NCBI GenBank assembly: GCA_030040795.1
Contig: JASHTA010000453.1
Span: 1 to 37,044 of the forward strand
DNA length: 37,044 bases
Reading direction: 5' to 3'
Source of the DNA: Gammaproteobacteria bacterium
Lineage (GTDB): Bacteria > Pseudomonadota > Gammaproteobacteria > Steroidobacterales > Steroidobacteraceae
Shown one piece after another: positions 16,880-27,162 of this stretch (position 1 is its first letter; each line of letters opens with the position of its first letter). Both the position numbers and the translations under genes were made by a program. The notes under the pieces were generated by a model. That model was not told where the DNA came from and did no database searches. It was given only the letters and a program-made list of their open reading frames with translations.

Positions 16880-19350
16880 GCCGCGCGGCGCAGATCCGGC
16901 GCGAGTCGGAGCTCGCACAGCGCATTCCCTACGCGGCGCACGTTGCAGAGAAGGTCGTCCGGACGACACTCGGCGATTACGTGCAGATTTTGCGCCTGTC
17001 CGGTGCGAGCTTCGAGAGCGCGGATGACGTTGAGCTCAACGGCTGGCACGAGCGCCTGAACGTGTTGTGGCGCAATGTGGCGAGCCCGCAGATCGCGCTG
17101 TGGACTCATCTGGTACGGAGGAGGGAAGGCATCTCGGCGGGCGCGGGCGGCGGGGCGGGCTTCGCGCGCGAGCTTGCAGAGAAATACCAAGGAAGGTTGG
17201 CGGGCGAGACGCTCATGGTCAACGAGCTTTACGTTTCCGCGGTGTACCGGCCGGTATCCGGCGCGGCTTCCGGCTGGATCTCGAAGCTTCTGTCCAAGAC
17301 GCAGCGGAGCGCATTCGAGCTCGAGCTGCGGGATGCGCTCGATGCATGCGAAAAGCTCGCGCAGACGCTGTGCGCTTCTCTCGAGCGGTACGAGCCCGAG
17401 CCGCTCGGAATATTCCGAGCTGGCGGTCGCGTCCAGTCGCGCCTTCTCGAGCTGCTGTCGTTTCTCGTCAGCGGTGAGACGGGACCGGTGCCGTTGCCGC
17501 GTGCGCCGCTCTACAGAGCTCTCGGTACGACTCGACTGTTCTTTGGAAACGAGGCGATCGAGTACCGCGGCGCGGCTCACACGCGGCTCGGGGCGATGCT
17601 CGGCATCAAGGAGTATGCAACACCGAGCGTGGTCGGCATGTATGACCGGCTGTTGTCGGCGCCGTTCCCGTTCGTCCTCACTCAATCCTTTGCCTTCCTC
17701 ACCAAGGCTGCCAGCCAGGGACTGCTGCAACGGCAGTCCAATCGCATGGCGAACGCGGGGGATTTTGCGATCTCGCAGGCGCGAGAGCTGAAGGACGCCC
17801 TGGATGCGCTGACGAGCAACGATTTCGTGATGGGTGACCACCATTTCTCGCTTCAGGTCCTGACGGACATGAGCGACGGCGGAAGCGGCGGTGGGGATGG
17901 CCAAGTCATCAGGTCTCTCAACGATCGCGTAGCCCTCGCGCGCAGCCTGCTCGCCGACACGGGAATGACTGTCGCGCGCGAGGATCTTGCGCTCGAGGCG
18001 GCGTTCTGGGCGCAGCTGCCCGGAAACTTTCCGATGCGCCCCCGCAAGGCCGCGATCACTTCGCGCAACTTCTGCGCGATGGCTCCGCTCCACAACCATC
18101 CCTGCGGACGCGCGGCCGGGAATCACTGGGGCGATGCGCTCGCGCTGCTGATCACGAGCGCACGCTCGCCGTACTATTTCTCGCTGCACGCGAGCGATCC
18201 GTCGGCTGCAGACGGCGGCAGCCGCAAGGATACCGGACACAGCTTCATCTGCGGGCCGACCGGCTCCGGCAAGACGGTGCTCATCGGCTTTCTTCTCGCG
18301 ATGCTCAGCCGGCAGGGCGTGACGCAGGTGGTCTTCGACAAGGACTGTGGGCTCGAGATCCTCGTGCGGGCGCTGGATGGGGAATACCTTCCGCTTCGCA
18401 ACGGCGTGCGGACGGGATTCAATCCGCTGCAGCTTCCCCGTACGGCGAACGACGAGGAATTCCTGAAAGTATGGCTCGGCGCCCTAGTACGGCCGCCGGG
18501 CGGCCGGCCGTTGAGTGTCCGGGAGCAGGGGGACCTCGACCAGGCATTGCGAGGAACACTCGCCCTCGAGCCCCGGGAGCGCCGCCTGTCGCGCCTCGTG
18601 GAGTTTCTCGATCCGACGGATCTCGAGGGGGTGCACGCGCGTCTGGCCCGCTGGTGCGAGGCGCGGCGAGGCGATTACGCCTGGGTGTTCGACAACATCG
18701 AGGATACGGTGGTCCCGAGGCTCGACGGGCGTCCGGTGATCGGTTTTGACGTCACGGATTTCCTGGAGAATGAGGTCACGAGGCCGCCGGTCATCCTCTA
18801 TCTGTTCCATCTCGTCCGTCGGCTGCTCGATGGGCGGCGCCTCGTATGCTGGATGGACGAGTTCTGGCGACTGCTCGCCGACCCGGCCTTCGAGCGCTTT
18901 GCCAAGGACGGACCGAAGACCTGGCGCAAATTGAACGCCGTCATGTGCCTCGCGACCCAAAGCGCGAGCGACGTGCTGCAAAGTCCGATCAGCCGCACGA
19001 TCGTCGAGCAGACGCCGACGAAGATCTTCTTTCCGAGCGTCGACGCGAATGAGGAGGACTACGTTGGCGGCCTTGGACTGACGGAGCGGGAATTCAAGCT
19101 GGTGAGGCAGCAGCTCCTGCCGGGCTCGCGGTCTTTTCTCGTGAAGCAGGGTCATCACAGCGTGGTCTGCCAGCTCGATCTTAAGGGTTTCGACGCGGAG
19201 CTCGCAGTGATTTCGGGACGGATGGAGGAGGTCGAGCGTATGCGTCGAATCATCGAAGAAGTCGGTTCCACCGCGGCGCAGTGGCTGCCACGGTTTCTCG
19301 CACCGCTGGCGGCTGCCCGATCGTCCGGCTCCCAGCGCTCTCATCCGTGA
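16867..19350 (+). CDS. virB4: T4SS ATPase VirB4
   Basis: 827 aa from ATG 16867; Walker A GPTGSGKTVL, Walker B region LVCWMDEFWRLLADPAF, ...CLATQSASDVLQSPISRTIVEQTPTKIFFP. Confidence 0.95.
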   Translation: MAALSRAAQIRRESELAQRIPYAAHVAEKVVRTTLGDYVQILRLSGASFESADDVELNGWHERLNVLWRNVASPQIALWTHLVRRREGISAGAGGGAGFARELAEKYQGRLAGETLMVNELYVSAVYRPVSGAASGWISKLLSKTQRSAFELELRDALDACEKLAQTLCASLERYEPEPLGIFRAGGRVQSRLLELLSFLVSGETGPVPLPRAPLYRALGTTRLFFGNEAIEYRGAAHTRLGAMLGIKEYATPSVVGMYDRLLSAPFPFVLTQSFAFLTKAASQGLLQRQSNRMANAGDFAISQARELKDALDALTSNDFVMGDHHFSLQVLTDMSDGGSGGGDGQVIRSLNDRVALARSLLADTGMTVAREDLALEAAFWAQLPGNFPMRPRKAAITSRNFCAMAPLHNHPCGRAAGNHWGDALALLITSARSPYYFSLHASDPSAADGGSRKDTGHSFICGPTGSGKTVLIGFLLAMLSRQGVTQVVFDKDCGLEILVRALDGEYLPLRNGVRTGFNPLQLPRTANDEEFLKVWLGALVRPPGGRPLSVREQGDLDQALRGTLALEPRERRLSRLVEFLDPTDLEGVHARLARWCEARRGDYAWVFDNIEDTVVPRLDGRPVIGFDVTDFLENEVTRPPVILYLFHLVRRLLDGRRLVCWMDEFWRLLADPAFERFAKDGPKTWRKLNAVMCLATQSASDVLQSPISRTIVEQTPTKIFFPSVDANEEDYVGGLGLTEREFKLVRQQLLPGSRSFLVKQGHHSVVCQLDLKGFDAELAVISGRMEEVERMRRIIEEVGSTAAQWLPRFLAPLAAARSSGSQRSHP

Positions 19351-19380
19351 GCTCTCTTGATATCCACGAGGGTCGCCGTC

Positions 19381-20097
19381 ATGCCTCCGAAGTTCTCAGT
19401 CTATCTGCGTGCCATGGGTTTGCTGCTGCTCCTCGGGGTCGCTCCTGCTGCGCGCGCGCAATGGGCGGTGGTCGATGTGGGCGCCATCGCTCAGCTCATC
19501 CAGGAGGTCGAGCTGACGGAACAGGCGCTTGCGACCGCGCAGGGACAGCTGCAGCAGGTCGAGCAGACCTACCGCGCGATGACCGGCGACCGGGGCATGC
19601 AGTCGCTGCTGAGCGGAACGGTACGCAATTACCTGCCGACCAGCTCGAGTGAGCTGCAGGCCGCGCTCGGCCAAAGCGGCACATCTTATGGTGCGCTTGC
19701 GACACTCATGCAGAGCGCTATCGCCACAAATACGGTGCTGACGCCGCAGCAGCTTGCAGTCCTTCCGGCCGATGCCGCCGGTTTCCTGCAAGCCGCTCGA
19801 CGCACGACCGCGCTGTTGCAGGCGATCGAAGGAGACGCGCTCGCCAACTCGAGCGGTCGGTTCGCCTCGCTGCAACAGCTGATCGACGCGATCGGTACCG
19901 ACACCGACCAGAAGGGCAGTCTCGATCTCAATGCCCGAATCTCCGCTGAGCAGGGCATGTTGCAGAACGAGCAGACCAAGCTGCAAGTGCTCTTTCAAGC
20001 GCTCGTCGCTCAGCAGTGGTCCGATCGGCAGCGAGAGCGCGAGCAGGTCGTCGCCGACCACGGCGACTTCAGCACGCGCTTCGCGCCCACGCCGTAG
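19381..20097 (+). CDS. virB5: T4SS minor pilus protein, VirB5-like
   Basis: Signal peptide; ...VVDVGAIAQLIQEVELTEQALATAQGQLQQVEQTYRAMTGDRGM; position in operon. Confidence 0.8.
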   Translation: MPPKFSVYLRAMGLLLLLGVAPAARAQWAVVDVGAIAQLIQEVELTEQALATAQGQLQQVEQTYRAMTGDRGMQSLLSGTVRNYLPTSSSELQAALGQSGTSYGALATLMQSAIATNTVLTPQQLAVLPADAAGFLQAARRTTALLQAIEGDALANSSGRFASLQQLIDAIGTDTDQKGSLDLNARISAEQGMLQNEQTKLQVLFQALVAQQWSDRQREREQVVADHGDFSTRFAPTP

Positions 20098-20111
20098 CGG
20101 AAGGGGGCGAG

Positions 20112-21020
20112 ATGGGATTCTTCGAGACATTCTGGAGCTGGCTCAATACGCAGCTCTCGAGCTATATCGGCCAAAACACGGCAACGGTCGCGGAGACCCT
20201 CGAGCCCGCGGTGGTCACGCTAGCGACGATATACGTGATGGTCTGGGGTTATCTGCAGCTCACCGGCCGAGTCGAGGAGCCGGTCACGACGGGACTCAGG
20301 CGCATCGTGATTCTCGTGGTGGTTATCGGGGGTGCCTTGCATCTCTGGCTCTACAACACGGTCATCGTCGATACCTTCTATAACGCACCCGTGGCGCTCG
20401 CGGGAGCGGTCGTCGGCACGGCGAATCCGGTCGCAACGGTCGACTCGATCTGGGAGAGCGGAGGACAGGTCGCGGGCTTCCTCTGGAGCAAGGGCGGTGT
20501 CTTCGGCGGAGACGTGGGTTTCTACGTCGCAGGCGCAATGGTCTGGCTGCTGATGGGGCTGCTCTGCGTATACACGATGTTCCTGATCGCGCTCTCGAGC
20601 ATCGCCTCCGCGGTATTGCTCGCTCTCGGACCGCTCTTCATCGTCATGTTGCTGTTCGACTCCACGCGCAGGTACTTCGAGGCGTGGATCGCCCAGCTTG
20701 CCGCCTACGCCCTGATCACCATTCTCACCGTTCTCGTCGGGGCGCTGCTCTTGCAGCTCGTAAGTGCCTATGCGCAGCAGACTGCCGCGCGCGGGTCGGC
20801 GATCGTCACCGTCGATGCTCTCAACATGGTTCTCGTCGCCATGGTGGTGTTCCTGCTGATGCGGCAGGTCATGCCCATCGCCGCCGGCCTCGCCGGGGGT
20901 GTCGCGCCGAGCACCTTTGGCGTCGTCAGCCGAACGATTGGATGGGGCCTGGGTCGCGGACGCTCAATGGTCTCCGGCGCCGGAGCTCAAACGGTCAATT
21001 CTTGGATCGGTGCGCGTTAG
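20112..21020 (+). CDS. virB6: T4SS polytopic inner-membrane protein VirB6
   Basis: About six TM segments; operon position; FFETFWSWLNTQLSSYI N-terminus. Confidence 0.85.
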   Translation: MGFFETFWSWLNTQLSSYIGQNTATVAETLEPAVVTLATIYVMVWGYLQLTGRVEEPVTTGLRRIVILVVVIGGALHLWLYNTVIVDTFYNAPVALAGAVVGTANPVATVDSIWESGGQVAGFLWSKGGVFGGDVGFYVAGAMVWLLMGLLCVYTMFLIALSSIASAVLLALGPLFIVMLLFDSTRRYFEAWIAQLAAYALITILTVLVGALLLQLVSAYAQQTAARGSAIVTVDALNMVLVAMVVFLLMRQVMPIAAGLAGGVAPSTFGVVSRTIGWGLGRGRSMVSGAGAQTVNSWIGAR

Positions 21021-21049
21021 ACGCCTCGTCCACGCCTGAAGGAGAGGTC

Positions 21050-21223
21050 ATGAGGGTGCTGATTCTGCTGGTTTCGTTTGGGCTCGTGAGCGCCTGTGCC
21101 GCGCCGCATGCGGTGAAGGTTCATTGCGATCGGCACTTGGTACCGATCAACACATGGGCCGCCCCGAAGGCCAGCCAATCTTCGGTCACCGGACAGAGCG
21201 CGCCGCGGAGCGTGGTGCAGTGA
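21050..21223 (+). CDS. virB7: VirB7-like small lipoprotein
   Basis: 57 aa, lipobox LVSAC; position between virB6 and virB8. Confidence 0.65.
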   Translation: MRVLILLVSFGLVSACAAPHAVKVHCDRHLVPINTWAAPKASQSSVTGQSAPRSVVQ

Positions 21224-21969
21224 GCGTGGATCCCGACCTCGAGGCGTACTGGCGAGAGGCCGCCGCGTGGGATTTCGACCGCGTGGCCCAGCTCCGGCGC
21301 GGCGAGCAGAATGCCTGGCGCGCCGCAGCGGTGGCGGGTCTCTGCGCGCTGCTCTGCGCTTGCGCGCTCGTACTTCTCGTCCCGCTCAAACAGCTCGTGC
21401 CGTTCATCGTGCGCGTGGACAACACGACGGGGATCGTCGATGTGGTGCCGGCGATGACGCGTGCCATCGATCCGGGGCAGGCCGTCACGCGTTACTTACT
21501 GACGCACTACGTGACCGTCTGCGAGCGATTCAATTTCGCGACGGCCGAAAGCGACTACATGGAGTGCGGCGCATTCCACTCTGCGAAGCGCAACGAGGAG
21601 TGGTATGCACTGTGGAACCCGGCCAATGCGTCATCGCCGCTGAACCGTTACAAGGACGGCACGACCATTCGTGCGAGCGTCGAATCGGTGAGCTTCTTTC
21701 GCCGTGCGAGCGGAATCACGGATCTCGCCCAGGTGCGATACATCAAGCGGCTGCGGCACGGGGGCGGCGGAGAGGAGGAGGTGACGCACTGGATCGCAAC
21801 CATCCAGTACGCCTACGCCCGGCCGTCGAACGACATTCGGATCCGGAGCCTCAATCCGCTCGGATTCAAGATCCTCGACTTTAGTACGGAGCCCGAGGTG
21901 ATCGGGGAACAGGCGACCGGCGCGGGGAGCGCTGCATCGAGCCCAGTCGGTGAGGGAGTGCACAGATGA
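21220..21969 (+). CDS. virB8: T4SS protein VirB8
   Basis: GTG start; YWREAAAWDFDRVAQLRRGEQNAWRAAAVAGL, single TM, then VPFIVRVDNTTGIVDVV. Confidence 0.9.
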   Translation: MSVDPDLEAYWREAAAWDFDRVAQLRRGEQNAWRAAAVAGLCALLCACALVLLVPLKQLVPFIVRVDNTTGIVDVVPAMTRAIDPGQAVTRYLLTHYVTVCERFNFATAESDYMECGAFHSAKRNEEWYALWNPANASSPLNRYKDGTTIRASVESVSFFRRASGITDLAQVRYIKRLRHGGGGEEEVTHWIATIQYAYARPSNDIRIRSLNPLGFKILDFSTEPEVIGEQATGAGSAASSPVGEGVHR

Positions 21970-22802
21970 GAGCGGAACAGCGTGCCGGGTGGATTCGCGT
22001 TCTCTCTTGTGGCCTGCTTGCGCTCGCCGGGTGGCAGACGCCGATGTCGCAAGCGGAGGTCTACCCGTCGAGGAGCTCGGGTGATGCGCGAATCCGCACT
22101 GCGATCTACGATGCGGATGAGGTCTATCGGCTCCACGGATTCGTCGGCTTCCAGATCGAGCTGGATTTCGCGCCGGGCGAATCGTTCGTTGGGCTCGCAT
22201 CGGGCGACATCGAAGCCTTGTCTTTCGTTGCCCAAGGGAACCATCTGTTCCTCAAGCCGCGAGTTCCGTCGGTGGGCACCAATGTCACCGTTCTAACGTC
22301 GCTCCGCCAGTACCATCTCTACTACACGGCGACCGCGGCACAACCTGATCAATCGGACCCCGATCTCGTCTATGCGGTGAGATTCGAGTACCCCTCTGCC
22401 GCGCAATCCAAGGCGGACGCCGCACGTGTTGCGATCGAGAAGCGGCTGGATGCGGCGTCGCGCACACGCCCGCAGAATCTCGACTATTGGTACTGCGGCG
22501 ATCCGGCGCTGCGGCCGGTGGAGGCCTCCGACGACGGCGTGCACACGCGTTTGAAGTTCGGCGCACAGGCGGAGCTGCCGGCAGTCTTCGTGCGCAACGA
22601 CGACGGGAGCGAATCGCTGCTCAACTTCGACATCGAGGGGGGCGTGATGGTGATCCACCGCGTCGCACGTCGATTCGTTCTGCGGCGCGGCGCCCTGACG
22701 GGCTGCATCGTCAATAAGGGGTACGGCGGAACGGGTGCGCGCCTGGACTCGGGCACGGTGTCGCCGGATGTGGAACGGGTGCGTAAAGGAGCGGCGCCAT
22801 GA
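21966..22802 (+). CDS. virB9: T4SS protein VirB9
   Basis: IRTAIYDADEVYRLHGFVGFQIELDFAPGESF...LKPRVPSVGTNVTVLTSLRQYHLYY. Confidence 0.92.
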   Translation: MRAEQRAGWIRVLSCGLLALAGWQTPMSQAEVYPSRSSGDARIRTAIYDADEVYRLHGFVGFQIELDFAPGESFVGLASGDIEALSFVAQGNHLFLKPRVPSVGTNVTVLTSLRQYHLYYTATAAQPDQSDPDLVYAVRFEYPSAAQSKADAARVAIEKRLDAASRTRPQNLDYWYCGDPALRPVEASDDGVHTRLKFGAQAELPAVFVRNDDGSESLLNFDIEGGVMVIHRVARRFVLRRGALTGCIVNKGYGGTGARLDSGTVSPDVERVRKGAAP

Positions 22803-24190
22803 GCCTGCTCGGGAGGCTCGGGCCTGGCGGAGCGTTGGATCCGCCGCAGACGGGCGGCTCTCAAACGGTAGCAGGAGAGCGGAGCGACGCAGTCGTTCAT
22901 CGGGTCCGCTCGCTGGAATCGCGGATCGGCAACATCTTGGCGCTCGGGCTGATATGCGCACTCGGGTTTGGGCTGCTCGTGTGGTACTACAGCACCGCGC
23001 TGAGGAGACCCGTCCGCGCGGCTCGGAGCGCACAGGCGCTCACGGCGAGTCGGGCACAGAGTGAGATGCCGCTGCCGCCTCTCGGATCCATCCCGCTCGA
23101 GGGACCTCCCATCCTCAGTGGACATCGGAATGTTCCGCCCCAGGCGGCGGTATCCCCGCAGGCCGCACCCGCAGAGCAGCCGCCGGTGCGCCCGTCACCC
23201 GTGATGCCGCAACCGCCCGCGCTGTCGATGCCGCAGCTGCCGCCGGTTCCAGCATTGCCACCGCCGCTCGCTTCCTTGCCGTCAATGGTTGGACCCGGGC
23301 CGATGATTCCGCTCGCTTTGACGGGCACCCCTTCGTACAGCTGGCGTGCTCCGTCGCCAGGCTTGTCGCGAAGTCCTCCGGCACTGAGTCCGCATCAGCG
23401 GACCTTCGAGAGGCTGCTATCAGGGCCCGTCTTCGCCGCACAGTCGGGCGCCGTCGAGTCGTCCGGTCCGCAGACCGCGACGGGTGAAGCCCCTGTGGTC
23501 GCCGGTCCGGAAACCTCAGTGTCTGCCACGGCGCCTGCGCCGAGCAGCGAATCGCGGTCCGACGGCCTCGCTCAGTTGCTCACCCCTTCGGCAACGCCAG
23601 CAGCCTCCGCCCGCGTGCTGCCCACGCGCAGCCTGCTGCTTCCGAAGGGCGCCTTTATCGACTGCACGCTCGAAACGGCGATCGACTCGACACTGCCCGG
23701 TATGACGACGTGCATCACTGCGACCGACACCTTCGGCGCGGATGGCAAGGTGGTTCTGCTCGAGCGCGGATCGAAGCTGATCGGCGAGACACGCGGCGAG
23801 GTCCAGCAGGGCAGCGCCCGGGTATTCGTACTTTGGACGGAGGCGCGTACGCCTACGGGGGTGGTGATTCCACTCGCATCGCCCGGCACGGACGAGCTCG
23901 GCCGCTCAGGCCTTCAGGGCGAGGTCAATCGGCACTTCTGGCAGCGTTTTGGAGCGGCAATCCTCGTCTCGATCATCGATGCCGGCGCCGAGGCTGCCGT
24001 GCAGTCGGGAAACGGCACGGTCATCTACGATCCGACCACGACGCAGGACGTGACGAGCGAGGTGCTGAAGCAAACGCTGAACATTCCGCCGACGGTCGTC
24101 AAGAGCCAGGGAGATCGGATCCAGGTGCTCGTCGCGCGCGACCTCGACTTTCGATCGGTCTATGAGCTCCGCGCCTCGGCTGAGCGGTAG
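22799..24190 (+). CDS. virB10: T4SS protein VirB10
   Basis: Single TM, proline-rich periplasmic linker, TrbI/VirB10 C-domain (LLLPKGAFIDCTLETAIDSTLPGMTTCI...). Confidence 0.93.
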   Translation: MSLLGRLGPGGALDPPQTGGSQTVAGERSDAVVHRVRSLESRIGNILALGLICALGFGLLVWYYSTALRRPVRAARSAQALTASRAQSEMPLPPLGSIPLEGPPILSGHRNVPPQAAVSPQAAPAEQPPVRPSPVMPQPPALSMPQLPPVPALPPPLASLPSMVGPGPMIPLALTGTPSYSWRAPSPGLSRSPPALSPHQRTFERLLSGPVFAAQSGAVESSGPQTATGEAPVVAGPETSVSATAPAPSSESRSDGLAQLLTPSATPAASARVLPTRSLLLPKGAFIDCTLETAIDSTLPGMTTCITATDTFGADGKVVLLERGSKLIGETRGEVQQGSARVFVLWTEARTPTGVVIPLASPGTDELGRSGLQGEVNRHFWQRFGAAILVSIIDAGAEAAVQSGNGTVIYDPTTTQDVTSEVLKQTLNIPPTVVKSQGDRIQVLVARDLDFRSVYELRASAER

Positions 24191-25223
24191 CCCGTCCGCC
24201 GCGGACCCCCGTGCGGGGAATACCTCGGCCCTCGAGCTGACTCTGCGCCCGTTGCGGCCGCTGCTTGCCGACTGCGATGTGACCGAGCTGTGCATCAATC
24301 GGCCGGGCGAGGTCTTCATCGAGACGCGCGCGGGCTGGGGGCGCAAGCCTTTGGAGTTCGCGGACTTTGACTGGTGCCTGCGCCTCTCGAAGCTGGTCGC
24401 GAATTTCAGCTGCCAGCGCATCGACGAGCAGGCACCGCTGCTCTCCGCGTCTCTTCCGGACGGCGAGCGCATTCAGATCGTCATACCGCCCGCGACGACG
24501 AGTCAGACCGTCGCGGTCACGATACGGCGGCCGTCCGCGGAGCTGTGGTCTCTCGAGGATCTCGCGCTGCGCGGCATCTTTCGGTCCACGCAGCGCGCGA
24601 GCGGCTCGCTCGACGAGGTCGAGACGGAGCTGTTGCGTTTGCTCGAGGCTCGTGACTACGAGCGCTTCATGCGCCTTGCCGTTCGAAGCCGCAAGAATAT
24701 CCTGGTCTCGGGCCCCACGGGCTCGGGCAAGACGACCTGGACCAAGGCACTCATCCAAGAAATTCCCGCCGACGAGCGCCTGATCACGATCGAGGATGCT
24801 CGCGAGCTCGTCCTCGATCGCCATCCGAATCACGTGCGGCTGTTCTATAGCAAGGACGGCCAGGGGCTCGCGCGGGTCACTCCCAAGCAGCTGCTCGAGT
24901 GCTGTCTGCGCATGAAGCCGGACCGCGTGCTGCTTGCCGAGCTGCGCTCCGAGGAAGCGTTCGACTACCTCCGCAACGTCAACTCGGGACATCCGGGCTC
25001 CATAACGAGTGTGCACGCCGCATCGGCGGAGCTCGCCTTTGAGCAGCTGGTGCTGCTTGTCAAGCAAAGCCGCGCGGGATCGGAGCTCGCGCGGCGGGAT
25101 ATCAAGAGCCTGCTCTACATGCTCGTCGACATCGTGATTCAGTTCGGCGTCGAGCGTCACGAGCGCTTCATCAAGGAGATCTGGTACGAGCCGGAGCGCA
25201 AGCGCCGAGGCCGCAGTCCCTGA
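24162..25223 (+). CDS. virB11: T4SS ATPase VirB11
   Basis: CDVTELCINRPGEVFIE; Walker A SGPTGSGKTTWTKALI; LLAELRSEEAFDYLRNVNSGHPGSITSVHA. Confidence 0.95.
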   Translation: MSSAPRLSGSPSAADPRAGNTSALELTLRPLRPLLADCDVTELCINRPGEVFIETRAGWGRKPLEFADFDWCLRLSKLVANFSCQRIDEQAPLLSASLPDGERIQIVIPPATTSQTVAVTIRRPSAELWSLEDLALRGIFRSTQRASGSLDEVETELLRLLEARDYERFMRLAVRSRKNILVSGPTGSGKTTWTKALIQEIPADERLITIEDARELVLDRHPNHVRLFYSKDGQGLARVTPKQLLECCLRMKPDRVLLAELRSEEAFDYLRNVNSGHPGSITSVHAASAELAFEQLVLLVKQSRAGSELARRDIKSLLYMLVDIVIQFGVERHERFIKEIWYEPERKRRGRSP

Positions 25224-25241
25224 GGCCGGGACGCAACGCAC

Positions 25242-25736
25242 GTGGATGAGGCGACAACACAGGCAGGTCTTCTGATGGAGGCGGCGCAGCAGCATCAGCA
25301 ACAGGCGCAGATTGCCATCGAGCGGCTGACCGCCATGGCGCAGGGGCTCGATCAGGTCGTGCGTCAGGAGATTCGCAGCGCCTTTGCGGAGGAGTTCCAG
25401 ACGCTCGGTGTCGCGAGCCGCCACGCCGCGGAAGCCCTGCACTCGGTGAGGCGAGCCGCGAGTGTGCGTTTGGCGCTCTGGGCCATTGCGGTGATTGCCG
25501 CATGCTCTGCGATTCCGGCGGCCATCGCGTGGACCGTGCTGCCGTCGCGCGCAGAGGTCGCGCAAGCGCGGCAGGAGCGCGACGAGCTCGCGGCAACCGT
25601 GGCGCGCCTGCGGGAGCAGGGCGGCGCGATCGATCTGCGGCGGTGCGGCTCGGCGGGCCGGCTCTGCGTGCGAGTCGAGCGCTCGGGTCCCGCGTACGGT
25701 ACACACGCGGACTACCTCGTCGTAGCGGGCTACTGA
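25242..25736 (+). CDS. Unknown coiled-coil plus single-TM protein in the T4SS operon (possible conjugation accessory)
   Basis: GTG start (alternative ATG 25275); Gln/Ala-rich helix, TM (LALWAIAVIAACSAIPAAIAW), C-terminal helix and two Cys. Confidence 0.6.
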   Translation: MDEATTQAGLLMEAAQQHQQQAQIAIERLTAMAQGLDQVVRQEIRSAFAEEFQTLGVASRHAAEALHSVRRAASVRLALWAIAVIAACSAIPAAIAWTVLPSRAEVAQARQERDELAATVARLREQGGAIDLRRCGSAGRLCVRVERSGPAYGTHADYLVVAGY

Positions 25737-25737
25737 C

Positions 25738-27162
25738 GTGCTCGAGCCATCCGTGATGCTGCGAGGAGGATCGGGATGGCCTACCGTGGTCGCGAGTATC
25801 CTCGGCGCACTCGGAATGATGGTCGCGCTCGTGCGCAACGGCGCGAGCGCAGAGGAGCACCGGCGTGGAGCGGTCGTTCGAACTCCTCGGCTGAGGAGGC
25901 GCTTCGCGAGGCCAGGGCGGAAAGTCGCGGGCTGGATGCCACTGATGCTGGGTGGGGTCGTTCTCCGTCCGGAGGATGAGCCGAAGCACTTCAAGCTCGT
26001 CGGCACCACGGGCACCGGCAAGACGACGGCCATCTGCGCGCTTCTCAGCGGGGCTTTGGCGCGTGGCGATCGCGCCGTCATCACAGACCCGGACGGCACT
26101 TATCTCCGGCGCTTCTACGACCGGTATCGCGGCGATGTGATCCTCAATCCATTCGAGCCGCACTCCGCTAGGTGGGATCCGTTCTCCGAAACCCGCAATC
26201 CCTATGACTACGAGGCGCTCGCTCGGGGGCTGATCGCCGAGAGCGATGACACCTCGGGGCGCGAGTGGCGGGCCTATGCGCGCACGTTTGTCTCGGCGGT
26301 GATGCGGCGATGTAGCGAGTCTGGCGTTCGCGATGTCGCGGACCTGTGGCGCCTGCTGGGCGTCGCTGGAACCGACGAGATGCGGCAAATGCTCGCTGGG
26401 ACGCCGGCGCAACCGTTTCTCGATCCGGACAACGCACGGATGTTCGGCTCCATCCGTTCGATTGCCGTGTCGGCGACCGCGGCGCTCGAGCACGTCGCGG
26501 CGCAGCGAGGCACGCCGCTATCGGTTCGCGATTGGGTCGGCCGAGGACGCGGCGTGCTGTTCATTCCATATCGAGCGGGCCAGATCGCGGCCCTGCGCAC
26601 GATCATCGCGACGTGGACTCGGCTCGCCATCTTCGAGGCCATGAACGAGTCCCGAAGCGAGGACCGGCGGCTGTGGTTCGTCGTGGACGAGCTCGATGCG
26701 CTCGGTGCGATCGATGGATTGAAGGACGCTCTGGCTCGGCTCCGGAAGTTCGGCGGCCGATGCGTGCTCGGCTTCCAGTCGATCGCTCAGGTCTCGAGCA
26801 CCTATGGGGCTGGCGACGCCCAGACCATTGTCGAGAACTGCGGCAATACGCTCATTCTGCGCTGCTCGGGAGGCGAGCACGGCGGTACCTCGTACTTCGC
26901 GTCACGCCTCATCGGCGACCGCGAGATCCTGCGGCGGCAGATCTCCCGCGGCCGGGATCGCGGTGGGCTGTTCTCGCCTGGCGGCCCGCGCCGTTCCACT
27001 CACGTGAGCGAGCAGCTCGCCACCGAGCCCGCAGTGATGCCATCGGAGCTGGAGCAGCTTCCGGACCTCATGGGATTTCTGAAGACCGCCTCCTCGCCGC
27101 ACTGGGTGCGGATTCGCCTTGCGCAGGACTCCCGTCGATGGCGATCTACTACCTTGGCATGA
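25738..27162 (+). CDS. Type IV coupling protein (VirD4/TraD-like ATPase)
   Basis: FKLVGTTGTGKTTAICALL, ITDPDGTYLRRFYDRYRGDVILNPFEPHSARWDPFSE, LWFVVDELDALGAIDGLKDAL. Confidence 0.92.
   Translation: MLEPSVMLRGGSGWPTVVASILGALGMMVALVRNGASAEEHRRGAVVRTPRLRRRFARPGRKVAGWMPLMLGGVVLRPEDEPKHFKLVGTTGTGKTTAICALLSGALARGDRAVITDPDGTYLRRFYDRYRGDVILNPFEPHSARWDPFSETRNPYDYEALARGLIAESDDTSGREWRAYARTFVSAVMRRCSESGVRDVADLWRLLGVAGTDEMRQMLAGTPAQPFLDPDNARMFGSIRSIAVSATAALEHVAAQRGTPLSVRDWVGRGRGVLFIPYRAGQIAALRTIIATWTRLAIFEAMNESRSEDRRLWFVVDELDALGAIDGLKDALARLRKFGGRCVLGFQSIAQVSSTYGAGDAQTIVENCGNTLILRCSGGEHGGTSYFASRLIGDREILRRQISRGRDRGGLFSPGGPRRSTHVSEQLATEPAVMPSELEQLPDLMGFLKTASSPHWVRIRLAQDSRRWRSTTLA

Noticed and set aside
24099-26493. 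666-aa and 440-aa minus-strand ORFs across virB11/coupling protein
   Set aside because: Antisense shadow ORFs; the plus strand encodes clear ATPases with Walker motifs.
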